From: Sipunculus nudus
Taxonomy: Eukaryota; Annelida; Sipuncula; Golfingiida; Sipunculidae
Reading direction: 5' to 3'
Assembly (NCBI GenBank): GCA_026874595.1
Contig: CM049320.1
Coordinates: 10,423,464-10,487,463 of the forward strand
DNA: 64,000 bases
Below the pieces are notes generated by a model. The model made no database searches and was not told the DNA's origin. It saw nothing but the letters and a program-made list of their open reading frames with translations. Below, piece after piece: positions 1 through 11,930 of this stretch (positions are counted from its first letter, which is position 1; every line of letters starts with the position of its first letter). A program made the translations under genes and the position numbers.

Positions 1-933
1 CTCTGCGTCATATGATTTTGGCCGAGAAGATCACATGATCGGGGTAGTCATGTGGTCAGAGACGTAGCTGTGATTAGTTGCTGACTGTGCATCTGAACGA
101 CGCGACTCAACACAACAGGAACAACCCATCAAATATTGGTAATCTGGATCACCCTTGTATGTTTATTTCATTTCAAACCTACCTTTTGCTAAAATGTATA
201 TGATTTATGGCTTCATTTGTGTATATATTTATGAACTAAGGGTAATTCTGGTCATGAAAGGCCTCCGTATAGGATGTATTGTTTATCAACAACATGCTTG
301 TAAACACAGCAAACGTTGACAAACGGGGATGCATGTAACCAAAAGTGGTAGGTTGCATCTAATAACACCATTTGCAAAGATTTGGCTAATCTGCCTGGCG
401 CCAGATGCCCTTGTTGAATATTTTTGCTTCTCGCACATATTATAAACACAATATAAACAAAAGCTGCCTGTGTCCGATGATAGGCCTATTCACGTTTTTT
501 TCTGGCGTATATTTATAAAAGCTCCAAGGGATTACCTTTAGTTTATAAAGGTCAGGTAGGTGAATAGGCCCCTTTAAGGTTGCCCTTCTGTTGTGACATG
601 CGGCTCTTTTTCTCGTCTATTTCGAGGCTCTGTGATAGAGCCAACAGGTGAAAGGTGTTGTTGAAGAATGCAAAACATATCCTGTGTAGTTTAATTAGAA
701 TTCTATATATATCCTTTCTTGTTACTATATAAACAGAGCGCACACTGGGGTAAACATCAAAATGTTGAGTGCCCCTTAAATACAATAAATCATATTATCT
801 GGCAATTTTAAGGCTGGGTATATTTGATTATCTGGAACCAAAATAAACCATAAGATGATATATGTTCTAAATATATGTGATGTAATGGTTGTAATATATG
901 TATACATATGTATATATATTGGCATATGTTAAT

Positions 934-986
<53 letters not shown>

Positions 987-2098
987 ATGGCTCCTTCGTC
1001 CACTTATGTAAGTGGCTGTATACGAGAATATCCTTATAATGTATCCTACTACACGGGCGGTATGCCATAATTTCAGAGTAAATAGTTGACCCATCTTGAG
1101 CTCAAAACATTTATTTTGTTTAAAGATTCATGTGCATGCATGATTTTGGCGAGAAATTAATTTGTGCGGTCAGTTTATTTTCTCACTTTCAAGTTAGAAA
1201 GTGTTGCCGCCAGTCAATTATTATGCAACTGAAACGTGGATACGGACGCAGAATTTAACTGACATGAAGTATAGTTTCAGGATCTTTTAAAAATACGTTA
1301 TAACTGAATTCGAAAAAGAAATCAATTCAAAAAGAAACTGTAAATGATTTGTTATCTAAAGCGTAGTCGCGGACTCCTGCAAAGGAGAAAAAAATCGTGG
1401 CCTAAACCGTATTTCTCATCTGCTGGCCTGGCTGCATGACTGATGCGCGCAATGTTGCGTACCCAGTCATTACGGGACGGACAGACTACCCAACGGACAA
1501 TGTCATGAAGTAGTCCTGTTTTGCATTATTTCCATCCAGGGTCTTTAAAATAATTTGTGATAAGATTTGTTGTCCATTGTGTGACAGGGGGGAAAACGTC
1601 TATGCACTCAGTGCGCCAGGGTAAGATACTGTTGACAGGTTGTTTACAGCAAGATCGGGTATACCCCAGTGCGTCCCTGGGACAGGGCTGCTGAGTGGAG
1701 AAGGGTGAAAGCTGCCTAAGGACAATGAGGTGACAGCATTGCACTTGAGGGGTGATGTACTTATCATCCTGGCAGTAGCAAGATTACATCATAGAAGAAC
1801 AGACGCTGCAAGTCAAGCGAGGGAGGCCACTGAGGTCCAGGTTTGACTTTAAAGAGAATGGTCAAGCGAGAGAGGCTACTGGGGCCCAGGCTTGAACGTA
1901 CGTCTGTATAAGATAGAAGAAGTGGTTCAGTGTCACTGACAAAAGGAAAAAATATCAAACTGGAAAAGATGTAAAGTCAGCTGTCTGTTAGTAAACTTGT
2001 ACAAGCCTACAAACTGTTATATAAAAACAAAACAAGTGCGAAGGAAGATACATATGTGACTGTCAATAATTAGCCGTACGGGACTTTATATATTTTTA
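1..2098. other. Gene-free region
   Basis: I find no coding exon, RNA gene or transposon terminus here. The short open frames lack family motifs and splice context. The only clear structure is a TA microsatellite at about 931-983. The right boundary is the 5' TC of the Helitron-like element that starts at 2099. Confidence 0.5.
931..983. repeat. (TA)n microsatellite
   Basis: An almost pure alternating TA run, interrupted near 947 by a short AAT break. Confidence 0.9.
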
Positions 2099-3801
2099 TC
2101 CCCAGACAAAGTCGGGGGATACTATGTTTTCATACCGGTCCCGCCGCCGCCGCCGCCGCCGCATATAAATCTTGTTGGCGCGATAACCCAAAAAATATTT
2201 CACGGAACTTTACCAAACTTGGTATATATATAGATATGGGTAAGAGGACGACGCCTATTTAAAATGAGGTCATGACCTTTACTAGGAGAGTGTCCTTGAC
2301 CTTGAATAGGTCCAATTTTGGGGAAAATCACACAAATTCTTTAATATCTCAAGAAATCTTGCATGGATTTATCCCAAAATCAAGTTGATGGAAGATCATG
2401 GATAGGGTTGTCATGTTCCAGAAACTGGTGGCGCCACCTATTATTCTTTACTTGTTTTCATGCCGTTTAATACCCCCAAAATTGCCACCTTACAGTACTG
2501 TGAGCATTATAAGTCAAAAACTAATGGACAGATTTCTTTTATATTATGCATATACATAGGTATGGGTTATGCACCATCTGCCAATAGAGGAAGACCCCTA
2601 TCAATTTTGAGGTCACAAGGTCAAAGGTGAAGGTCACAGGAGCCATCTGTCCAAAAATTAGTTTCTGGATGATAATTCCTGCTTTTATTGATGTTTGGAT
2701 TTCATACTTGACTTGTATATGTCCCATTGGAAAAGCAAGACCCAAATTGATTTACGGGTCATGAGGTCAAAGGTCAAGGTCACAGGACACATCTTTAAAA
2801 AGATTGTGGATGCATTTTCAGCAAAACATTTCATCTGAGATCTTTCATCTTGCACATAAAGTTCACCTGCACAGAGAGGAAGAACCCTATCAATTTTGAT
2901 GGCACAAGGTCAAAGGTGAAGGGTCACAGGAGCCATCTGTCCAAAAATTAGTTTCTGGATGATAATTTCTTCTTTTATTGATGTATGGATTTCAATCTTG
3001 ACTTGTATTTGACCCATTGGAAAAGCAAGACCCGAATTGATTTTGGGATCATGAGGTCAAAGGTCAAGGTCACAGGAAACCTCTTTAAAAAGATTATGGA
3101 TGCATTTTCAGCCAAACAGCCCATGTCAGATCTTTCATCTTGCACATATAGTTCACCTGCCAAGAGTGGAAGACCCCTATCAATTTTGAGGTCACAAGGT
3201 CAAAGGTGAAGGTCACAGTAGCCATCTGTCCAAAAATTAGTTTCTGGATGATAATTCCTGCTTTTATTGATGTATGGATTTCAAACTTGACTTGTATATG
3301 TCCCATTGGAAAAGCAAGAGCAAAATTGATTTTGGGGTCATGAGGTCAAAGGTCAAGGTCACAGGACACATCTTTAAAAAGATGTGGATGCATTTTCAGC
3401 CAAACATTTCATCTCAGATCTTTCATCTTGCACATATAGTTCTCCTGCCAAGAGAGGAAGAACACTATCAATTTTGAGGTCACAAGGTCAAAGGTGAAGG
3501 TCACAGGAGCCATCTGTCCAAAAATTAGTTTCTGGATGATAATTCCTGCTTTATGGATGTACAGATTTCAAACTTGACTTGCATATGTCCCATTGAAAAA
3601 GCAAGACCCGAATTGATTTTGGGGTCATGAGGTCACAGGACCAACATCTTCAACAAGATTGTGGATTGTTAGATGGAAGAAACAATAAATATGCCAAGTG
3701 TCAGTATATGCTGCTAAAAATGGGGGTCAATTTTTAAAGGGGGGGGGGGGGCTACTATGTCTTGGGATACTCTGGCACCTGCGGTGCCAAGAAATGTCTA
3801 G
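2099..3801 (+). mobile_element. Non-autonomous Helitron/Helentron-like element, complete copy
   Basis: The element begins with TC directly after an A and ends with CTAG directly before a T, the termini expected of Helitrons inserted between A and T. The 3' end carries a perfect hairpin, TGGCACC-TGC-GGTGCCA at about 3768-3784, roughly a dozen bases before CTAG. The 5' end has a small palindrome (CCCCAGAC, AAA, GTCGGGG) and a (CCG)n tract at about 2140-2162. The centre is a tandem array of about 145-bp half units, alternating in two versions to give a unit of about 290 bp. Each half unit carries clustered AGGTCA hexamers. No Rep/helicase reading frame is present, so it would depend on an autonomous partner. 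A second copy starts at 13633. The ends and the tandem core are seen directly; the Helitron class is inferred from them. Confidence 0.75.
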
Positions 3802-5923
3802 TTTATTACGGCATTGCGCGTTTTGCTACAAAGATACCAGTGCGAAAACAACAAAATTTTATCAACCTACATAACTTATCAACTACATATCTAGTAAGAG
3901 AGACAAACATATAACCTGGATAATTCGGACTTTGTGTCATTTGGGATTTTTTTTTTTTTTTTATTATACAAGTGCTGGAATTCAGATTGAATATTGAACG
4001 ATAACGATTAAGGGGGTTTATAAGTATATATATTCTTTTAAATTTGATTTAGTTCAGTACATGTTAAAATTTTGTAGCGCACTGAGTCTTGTGTCCATGT
4101 ATGTGGTGTGATTGTTAAGTGAGCCTGATACCCGATTGTGACAGACAAATTAAGACAAATATTGCTAAAGCTCTAGTCAGCTGAGCTGAAACAAATAACA
4201 TTTTAAAATCATCAGGCGTCCAGATGTACGACTCCAGGGCTATTTTAGGCCTCTTTGACTCATATTTGGATGCCATTGCAATATGCAGCTTAATCGTACA
4301 CATTGCTTTGATAACCGGGCAAGTACAGCCTAATTAGCGTGTCTAAGAAATTCTGGCGCAGCCATTATATTACTGGTATCAAAATACATGTAACTCAGCA
4401 CATGATCCCTGCAGCATGGAGCCCAGCCAGATCACATGGTATGAGCCAGTTAAATGACAAACCAGCATGCTGTTCCGCTCGGAACGTGTTATCTCATTCA
4501 GGCCATTTCCTGATTTAGATATACGTTTATGCATTGTTTAACAGGGGGTGCCATAAATATACGGTCTCGAGGTAAGAGACTATATGTGATTATTAACAAA
4601 CAAACACACACACACACGCACACACGCACACACACACACACACACACATATATAGCACAGAACCACACATACACATGTAGGGCTACATATTTTTTTGTAT
4701 AGAAGACCCCTGTGCATATACATGTGCGCGTCATACTGAAACTGTGTGCAGCCCTGTATCGCACATATGTTCACACCCTGGCCGAGATAGGCACACTTCT
4801 GAAACGCTCTCTAAGGTTGCAGCTGCTTGGACGCGTGTATAATCCAGGGCCTTTTCCTCAGTGTATACCACATAATCCGTTACACCACTCGTCGGGTGTT
4901 GCCTGTTTATCGACCACGGTGTCCCGAGCTATGGCGTTGTGTTGCTTGGGTAAGTTGTGTCACCTGCACAAGGATATATAGCACATGTATCGTGCAATGC
5001 TAGCAACTAGATATATGTGCAGATAAACCCATTCAATTAAGTTGATAAAACTTTGAAATAGCATTCGCAATGGCTTGGAATATTTATTGCTACCTGGTGG
5101 CAAATATTAACTAATTGACGGCCACCAGACCCTTTCATGTTAGTGATAAGAGACGGCAGTGAGTTCGCGACTACATGTGTTTTATTTTACGCATTTTTTG
5201 AAAACATATTGCTCACTCCCTAGCATGGTTAGGAGTTCCAATCAGTCGACTTTACTCTAAATAATAAATAGCACATTTTAAATATTACAAAAAATGAATG
5301 TATTAAGAAATTAATAGGCCTACATGTATGTACAGGTTTATATTATAAATATTGTAGATGGTAATTAAACATGAAATAAAGGATTAATTAGAAAGATAGA
5401 CTTTGGTTCTGTTTTTTTCCTTTATGTTTTGAGGATCAGCGTTTCAGCATCACGAAATGGTCATTAATTATTTTAGTGACCTTAGGAATTCATCAACCCC
5501 CATCCCCCCCCCCCACCCCCAATCCTCCTTTTTCCCACCGTTGATGATAAATCGACGTTACTGGCCACATGCGATATGCCTATATATGTATGATGTGTAG
5601 AAGCGGAACCACGCCCTTTTTTTCAGCCGCCGCTTTTTTAAAGGTTTTTAGACCATTTATTTGTGGCCTGGAACACGTACCCCCCCCCCCCCCTTCCATA
5701 CCTGGTCACCTGTTTCAGGTTTTGTCATTAGTCCTCCTGGTTTGGACCCCTCCATTTCCGGAGTCTTGGATCCGCCCCTTATGTGTGTCTAAACATGGCA
5801 ACGTAGTATCTCCAAAGTCTAAATAATTGTATTGGAATAGGTTCATCATCTGCCGCCGGGGGCTCCAGGAATATACGTTGGGTTGGCATACGGCCAGGTG
5901 CCTTTACGTTTTTTTTCTTGTGT
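3802..5923. other. Gene-free region with microsatellites and C tracts
   Basis: Nothing coding is supported. It contains a CA repeat (about 4600-4655), poly-C tracts near 5505 and 5683, and at 5761-5778 a lone terminus containing GGATCCGCCCC that resembles the ends of the element at 5924-8231. Confidence 0.5.
4600..4655. repeat. (CA)n microsatellite
   Basis: CA dinucleotide run with two CG interruptions near 4618 and 4626. Antisense frames through it encode low-complexity Val/Cys strings and are not genes. Confidence 0.85.
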
Positions 5924-5976
5924 CAGGGGCGGATCCAGGATTTTGCAAGTGGGGGGGCTAGTAGATACTTTGCAAA

Positions 5977-6046
<70 letters not shown>

Positions 6047-6076
6047 TGCAGCCCCTTGCCTTTTACATTTATCTAA

Positions 6077-6160
<84 letters not shown>

Positions 6161-6205
6161 TCATATATACATATATTTTATATTTATATGTATTTATATA
6201 AATAA

Positions 6206-6253
<48 letters not shown>

Positions 6254-8231
6254 CAGTGTAAACTTCTGATGTTCAAAAGGTTATAATGGATGAATTGTTG
6301 GATACGTTATTTGAATTTAAGTCACTTGATACCTATAGAAACAAATTTCTTTGCCGTTTTAAAAACGAAAAACTTAACTTATGCTACAGAATAAAGATTT
6401 TAAAAAAATCAACTGTTATTGATGGATGAGAGAAAGATGTATTAGATGGCCAGTAATATATTCAATCTCTTGTAAACATGCAGTCGTAGTTTCAACCTAA
6501 CATTAAATAATTTGCTGACTGGAAACTAACAAAACATGACTCCATGGCTATACATATCAAAATATACCTTTTGCATTTTTTCCACTTCATATACGATCTG
6601 ACAATTTTGAAATTGTCACTTGAAAATGGGTACAGATGTGCAACTTATAATATTTTCCCGAGACATAGTTTACAACTGGAAACTCATGAACAAAGTTGAA
6701 ACAAAACGTAAATGCAGACTTTAAAGTCAGACAATTCATATTATGTATTTTTTTATTAGCGCGACGATTATATTAATTCAAGAGAAATGTGGGTCAAGGT
6801 TACCAACTCGATTTTGCATAACCGGTCTGCTCGCCCCTTTCGGAAATTTATATTCAATTAAAGGTTCGCGTAAACTTAAAAATAAAACGGTCTTTTTATA
6901 GCCTTTTTTCACAATAGTAAAGCATCTTTTAAATAAAAATATTATTGTGACCCAGGTAAACCCTAAATTATTTTGAATTGTTTTTTCTGGCTCTCCTCAT
7001 AAGTCCGTCTATAACTGTTGAGTACAGCTGCTAACAGACGAATCAACCAACGTCTATAATTACATGCTAAACCTCGCTTCGTAGAAGTATAATTAACTCC
7101 GCAAATAAAGACTTCCCTGAAGCAACATTTAGAATGGGGAAATCATAGCAAAAGAAAAATTGATCTAGATATTATTTTTTCTATCAACCGATTAATAAAT
7201 AAAAATAAGACTTTGGTATATTAATAATCTCTTTTTAAGATATCATATGATGAACATGAGATGTCAGCACAAGTGCCCAACGATGTAAACATTTAATTCA
7301 TTATTTAATCTCAAATACCTTATCAGTCATAAAATGAAGACACAACTACATGTAAACATTTAAGTGCGTTAAACATTATCATAAAAAGCAAACGAATAAC
7401 TCATGATTGAATGTTATTCTCCAACTACTTTTTAAGATTTTACTCACCAGCGTATATTTTGAATAACTGGTAAAGCTTAAATTACTTTTCCATGTATGCA
7501 GTAGCTTCATTAGTCTAGAACTTGCTTTGATACATTCAAACGTCAAATCTCTTTATTATATACGTCTGAATTATAAAATGCATTTCTTTCGTTCGCATAT
7601 GTATGCATTATCCTTTACATATTTGGTAATTTATACATTTGTTATCGATAATAAATCTTCCACAAACTGATGCTATAGGTATTAAACATTGTCAGTTTAC
7701 TAAAGTTTCTTGTACCGTTTTGTACTTTTTTTTCTTTTTAAGAGCGACAAGGATAAATAATTTCAAAACAGATTCCCCACTGAGAATTCCAACAGATTTA
7801 TACAGCCAAAATCCCGGTCCCCCATACATGTTATTTATGAAGTGGCAGTAAATTTCCTCTGCCTAACATATGTTTAACTAGGAAAGTATGGCATCAGTGA
7901 TGGTGCGGGACGTACGGACGGATTGAAGGACAGACGGACGAAAGGACGGAGGGACTGACAGACGCGAACCATTTTAGTAGTCCTCTCTCCTAACGGCGGG
8001 GGAATAAAAAAATGCCTTATCTTGGTGTAGACATGCGTCTCTCCTAACGATTCTTTTGGTTTTCAACTGCTGTCTTTCAGTTGAAAGGGTGATATTTGTA
8101 TGACGGCAACTGAAAATAATGTTAGGTAAATTCTTCTCTGATAAAAAATGATTACAATGTTTACAGCTTGGCTGGGGGGGGGGGGGGGGGGGGCTTCAGC
8201 CCCCAAAGCTCCCCCTCTGGATCCGCCACTG
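5924..8231. mobile_element. Candidate 2.3-kb terminal-inverted-repeat element
   Basis: The left end reads CAGGGGCGGATCCAGG, followed by a G run. The right end, read as its reverse complement, is CAGTGGCGGATCCAGAG, also followed by G-rich sequence. That is a 15-bp terminal inverted repeat with one mismatch. TG-rich sequence flanks both sides, but I cannot fix a target-site duplication. The interior is AT-rich, with long AT and CT microsatellites at 5980-6252, and has no transposase frame. Similar GGATCCGCC ends occur at 5761-5778 and 34175-34190, which suggests a dispersed family. The two ends could instead belong to two separate short elements. Confidence 0.4.
5980..6252. repeat. Compound (AT)n-(CT)n-(AT)n microsatellite
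   Basis: AT run at 5980-6043, CT run at about 6081-6108, then AT runs to about 6158 and again at about 6209-6252. Confidence 0.9.
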
Positions 8232-8860
8232 TGTGTGTTGGTTCACATGGATCTCCAGGGTCCGGTACAGAGGGAGGGGGAGGGGTGGGTGTAAAGGAGG
8301 TATCAGCGCCGTCTTACAAACCTTTAAATAATCGTTATTATCTTCTACAAACCCCAAATATAGAAATACATATTCATTTCTTTTATACCATGTAGCATAT
8401 TTAAACCATTATCGGTTTTTTGGCACATCAGATATCGGAATTGGCTCGTTTAGGCAAAGCTGAAAAAGTTGATAGTTTTCATATGTTCCATAATCCGTTA
8501 TACTCCGTATCACAAAAACATTTTACATGTAAATTGAAATCACTCTGATACAACCTGTCTCAATGACCTTTATCTATAGGCTCTTCACTACATCTACATG
8601 TACCTACGCCATTTGTGTATTTCAAGTTCCCAGTACACTTGTCAATGCATTTCAGTGCGTTTCAACGCAGAGTAAATTTTCAGTTATTCTCTACGCGTGA
8701 TTCATTATACACACTCAGATCTGTCACAGATATTTTTCTTATAAAAAAAACAGAATTTATAATCCGATTAAACTCTGGTAATGTCCTTTGTGCTTAGATG
8801 GAAGATGTTATATTTTTATTATTATATTTTATTATTTATATATTTATTAATATTTTAATC
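8232..8860. other. Upstream region of the first sulfatase gene
   Basis: No coding exon is recognised. The last ~60 bases are AT-rich and lead into the TTCTTTCAG acceptor at 8861-8869, so most of this stretch may be a 5' UTR intron or promoter-proximal sequence. Confidence 0.4.
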
Positions 8861-8869
8861 TTCTTTCAG
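8861..8869 (+). promoter_or_regulatory. Predicted 3' splice acceptor in the 5' UTR of sulfatase copy 1
   Basis: A pyrimidine-rich TTCTTTCAG ends 14 bases before the ATG at 8884. This implies an upstream non-coding exon, which I cannot locate. The minus-strand copy 2 has a comparable acceptor at 25199-25200, 16 bases before its preferred start. Confidence 0.5.
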
Positions 8870-8883
8870 ATATTTTCCAAGCC

Positions 8884-10413
8884 ATGGCGCCGAGACTGGG
8901 TCACGTGATGTTTTGCTTATATGTGACCACCATCTTGGTTACCATGGCAACAACCAAGAACGTCCTGTTCCTTGTATCAGATGACATGCGTCCGGAGCTT
9001 TCCTGTTTCCTGGGTCCTGATTTCCCGTCTCCCGTTCATCCGAAACTTCACTCCCCAAACCTAGACCGACTGGCTTCACAGAGCCTGCTGTTAAAGAGAG
9101 CTTACGTCCAGCAGGCGGTTTGTTCCCCGAGTCGCACGTCGTTACTCACTGGTAGACGTCCCGATACAACACACGTGTATGACTTGAAAACATACTTCCG
9201 TAAGTCGGGCGGCAATTTTACGACAATCCCACAGTATTTCAAAGAACATGGCTACCGCAGCATTGGTATGGGTAAGATTTTCCATCCAGGGGTGGCCTCG
9301 CATCATGACGACCCCATCTCGTGGTCTGAACCATATTTCCACGCTCCCAGTGCTAAATATTGGATCGAGCACAAGCACAGCTGGATTGCAGTAACAGCTG
9401 AAGAGCGACAAAAAAACCCTCTACCGGACGAAGAAATAGCAGAATATGCGATTAAAACATTAAGACGTGTCGCCCCCGGAGCAAAATCTGGCAAGCAACC
9501 CTTTTTCGTCGCCGTCGGTTTTCACAAGCCACATTTACCCTTTATATTTCCTGAGGAGTTTCTTGAATTTTACCCAAAAGGATCAATCCGCCTTCCAGAT
9601 AACCAGTACGCTCCTGCGTATTTGCCAATAGTAGCGTGGTCCCCGTACAAAGAAATACGTAAATACTTTGACGTGGGAAACCTTAACAATACTGGCAGCA
9701 TGAACGACACATTTCCGGCGAGTAAAGTACTGGAACTAAGGCGAGCGTATTACAGTGCTCTTAGTTTTACAGATTCATTGGTAGGTAAAGTTCTGTCAGA
9801 ATTAGAAGATTTGGGTCTGGTAAATGACACTGTTGTCTCCTTTTGGGGTGACCATGGTTGGCAACTCGGGGAGCATGGAGAATGGTGCAAACACACGAAC
9901 TTTGAACTTGCGACGCATGCGCCAATGATGGTTCGCGTTCCAGGGTTAACAGATAAGGGTGCAGTGATCGAACGTTTGACTGAATTCGTTGACTTGTTCC
10001 CCACTCTGGTTGACGCAACTGGGCTTCCTGTACTGAAGCTGTGCCCTGAAAATTCGTCCAATATCAGGGTTTGCAGGGAGGGAGCAAGTCTAATGCCTCT
10101 AATAAAAGATCCATCAACAACTAAATGGAAGCAGCGTGTGTTTTCGCAGTATCCGGGTCACCCTCATAAACACGGCATCATGGGTTACAGCATGCGCACT
10201 GACCACATCCGGTACACCGAATGGGCCAAATTTAAATCTAAACCAATTTACAAACCAAACTGGAAGAAACTTTATGGTGTGGAGCTGTATGATCATAGCA
10301 TTGACCCTGAGGAAAATTACAACTTCGCGGACGACCCGAGATACAAAGACATGCGAAGACAATTATCGTCTGCGCTCCATGCAGGATGGAGGGCTGCCAT
10401 TCCTTCTGAATAA
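8884..10413 (+). CDS. Iduronate-2-sulfatase-like protein, copy 1
   Basis: A 509-residue sulfatase in one uninterrupted frame. IDS removes the 2-O-sulfate of iduronate in heparan and dermatan sulfate and normally acts in the lysosome or after secretion. A hydrophobic N-terminus (about residues 8-22) looks like a signal peptide. Metal-binding Asp33-Asp34 lie in VSDDMRP. The formylglycine Cys80 is in CSPSRTSLLTGRRPDTT. Lys131 and His134 are in GKIFHPG, His214 in FHKPH, Asp323-His324 in WGDHGWQLGEHGEW, and Lys336 follows. These match human IDS in order and spacing (family length about 550). The C-terminal region keeps FSQYP, MGYSMRT and the ELYD...DPEEN segment. Several N-glycosylation sequons are present. 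AATAAA occurs at 10425-10430. Vertebrate IDS has many introns, so the intronless frame suggests a retrocopy-derived lineage. Actual substrate is unproven. Confidence 0.93.
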   Translation: MAPRLGHVMFCLYVTTILVTMATTKNVLFLVSDDMRPELSCFLGPDFPSPVHPKLHSPNLDRLASQSLLLKRAYVQQAVCSPSRTSLLTGRRPDTTHVYDLKTYFRKSGGNFTTIPQYFKEHGYRSIGMGKIFHPGVASHHDDPISWSEPYFHAPSAKYWIEHKHSWIAVTAEERQKNPLPDEEIAEYAIKTLRRVAPGAKSGKQPFFVAVGFHKPHLPFIFPEEFLEFYPKGSIRLPDNQYAPAYLPIVAWSPYKEIRKYFDVGNLNNTGSMNDTFPASKVLELRRAYYSALSFTDSLVGKVLSELEDLGLVNDTVVSFWGDHGWQLGEHGEWCKHTNFELATHAPMMVRVPGLTDKGAVIERLTEFVDLFPTLVDATGLPVLKLCPENSSNIRVCREGASLMPLIKDPSTTKWKQRVFSQYPGHPHKHGIMGYSMRTDHIRYTEWAKFKSKPIYKPNWKKLYGVELYDHSIDPEENYNFADDPRYKDMRRQLSSALHAGWRAAIPSE

Positions 10414-10817
10414 AGTGACAGATAAATAAAGTTGGGGTGTCCCTTTTGACGGTCAGAATTTATAAGTCTTTATCATACTCTGAGGAAAAAAACTGTAAAA
10501 CTGTATATTATAATATAAATCTACTAATGAACTTTTTGCATGTAGGTTTATTTCCGTGTTCCGTTTGTATACTGCTTAAACAGGATATCAATTACGTATA
10601 TCTCTGTTATTATTCTGTAATCGTATAGCACCCACATTTTCTTGCGCAACCGCCCCGAAGTCTGACTTCGTAACCACTCTATTAGTTGGAATATATCGAA
10701 ACTAACTGTAGGCCCATGAAATTAATGTCTCATTACTGGGACAAATTCTAAAAGCTGGGAATGTGCTCCACATATAGGAAAAAAGACAATTTTTGGTCTT
10801 ATGACACTGTATGATTT
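10414..10817. other. 3' flank of sulfatase copy 1
   Basis: AT-rich non-coding sequence. Apart from the poly(A) signal I see nothing definite. Confidence 0.4.
10425..10430 (+). terminator. Poly(A) signal of sulfatase copy 1
   Basis: AATAAA lies 12 bases past the stop codon. Another AATAAA overlaps the stop itself at 10409-10414, so the 3' UTR may be very short. Confidence 0.5.
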
Positions 10818-11930
10818 TATTAGCTCAGCTGACTTTTAGTCATGATGTGCTATAGTGATGGGTCTTTGTCCGTCGTCCTTCCGTCTGTCCGTCCGGCTAG
10901 CCGTCCAGCCGTTAGCAGGGCACAATTTGTAACCGTAAGGGCTAGGATCATATCCCCTATGCAGTCTTACAGGTTCTCAAAAGATTTCCTTGCAAATCTG
11001 AAATTAGGTCACTGCGACCTATATTCTCCGAGATACGGGGTGCGTTTGCACACCCCAAAAATCATTCTTTTAGCCAAAATGTTCATCCCAAATCTCCCAT
11101 CTTCACATATAGCTCACCTACCAACAGGGGAAGAACCATAATTATTTTGAGGTCACAAGGTCAAACGACCCACTTCTTTGAAAAGCTTGTGGATGCATTT
11201 TAAGCCAAACCTTTCATCCTAAGACCCTGATCCTTCACATATGGCTCACCTACCAAGTGGGAGAAGAATCCTATTGATTTTGAGGTCTCAAGGTCAAAGG
11301 TCAAGATCACAGGATCCACTTCTTAAAAAAGGTTGTGGACACTTTTCAAGCTAGACTTTTCATTCCAAACCTTCCGGCATTGATATATCTCTTCTCTGCC
11401 AACAGGGGAAAAGACCGGTTGATCTTGAGGTCAAAGGTCAAGTTCACAGCGCCCACTTCTTGCGTGGAGTCATTTTAAGGCAAACTTTTCAATCTATACC
11501 TTCCATCCGTCATATATGGCTTACCTACCAAAGGGGAAGAACCCTATTGATGTTTGAGTTCAAAAGTTCAGAGGTCAAGCTCACAGTACTCAATTGTTCC
11601 AAATGCTTGTGAACATATTTCAAGCGAAAATGTTCATCCCAAACCGTCAGCCTTCACATATGCCCCACCTATGCATCATTCAATTTGATTCAAACTTCAT
11701 ATGTATGGGTCTTTTTGCTTGAAGAAAAAAAACTGATTGATTTTGGGGTTAGCTTGTCAGGAGGTAAAACGTTGAAGGTCAAACATTTGTTTGCAAGTGA
11801 TTACTCCAGTTTTAAGTGGTTAGTAGTTTTAAGTTGTAAGTAGTTACCCATCACTCCAGAAAGAATCCAATTGATATGTGTGCAAAAGGCCAAGGTCATA
11901 GATCAGGGATATTCACAATAAAAACTTACT
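10818..11930 (+). repeat. Degenerate relic of an AGGTCA-bearing mollusc repeat
   Basis: It opens with a GCTCAGCTGAC motif and a TCCG/GTCC-rich stretch (about 10868-10915). Four to five diverged units follow, each with phrases such as TTTGAGGTCACAAGGTCAAA, 'accaacaggggaagaacc' and 'tcttcacatat'. The same opening is found at 38047, and the unit grammar resembles the Helitron-like cores at 2099 and 13633. No protein-coding capacity is seen. Confidence 0.55.

Noticed and set aside
5883-6158. Frame with long Ile-Tyr and Leu-Ser runs
   Set aside because: It is a translation of AT and CT microsatellites.
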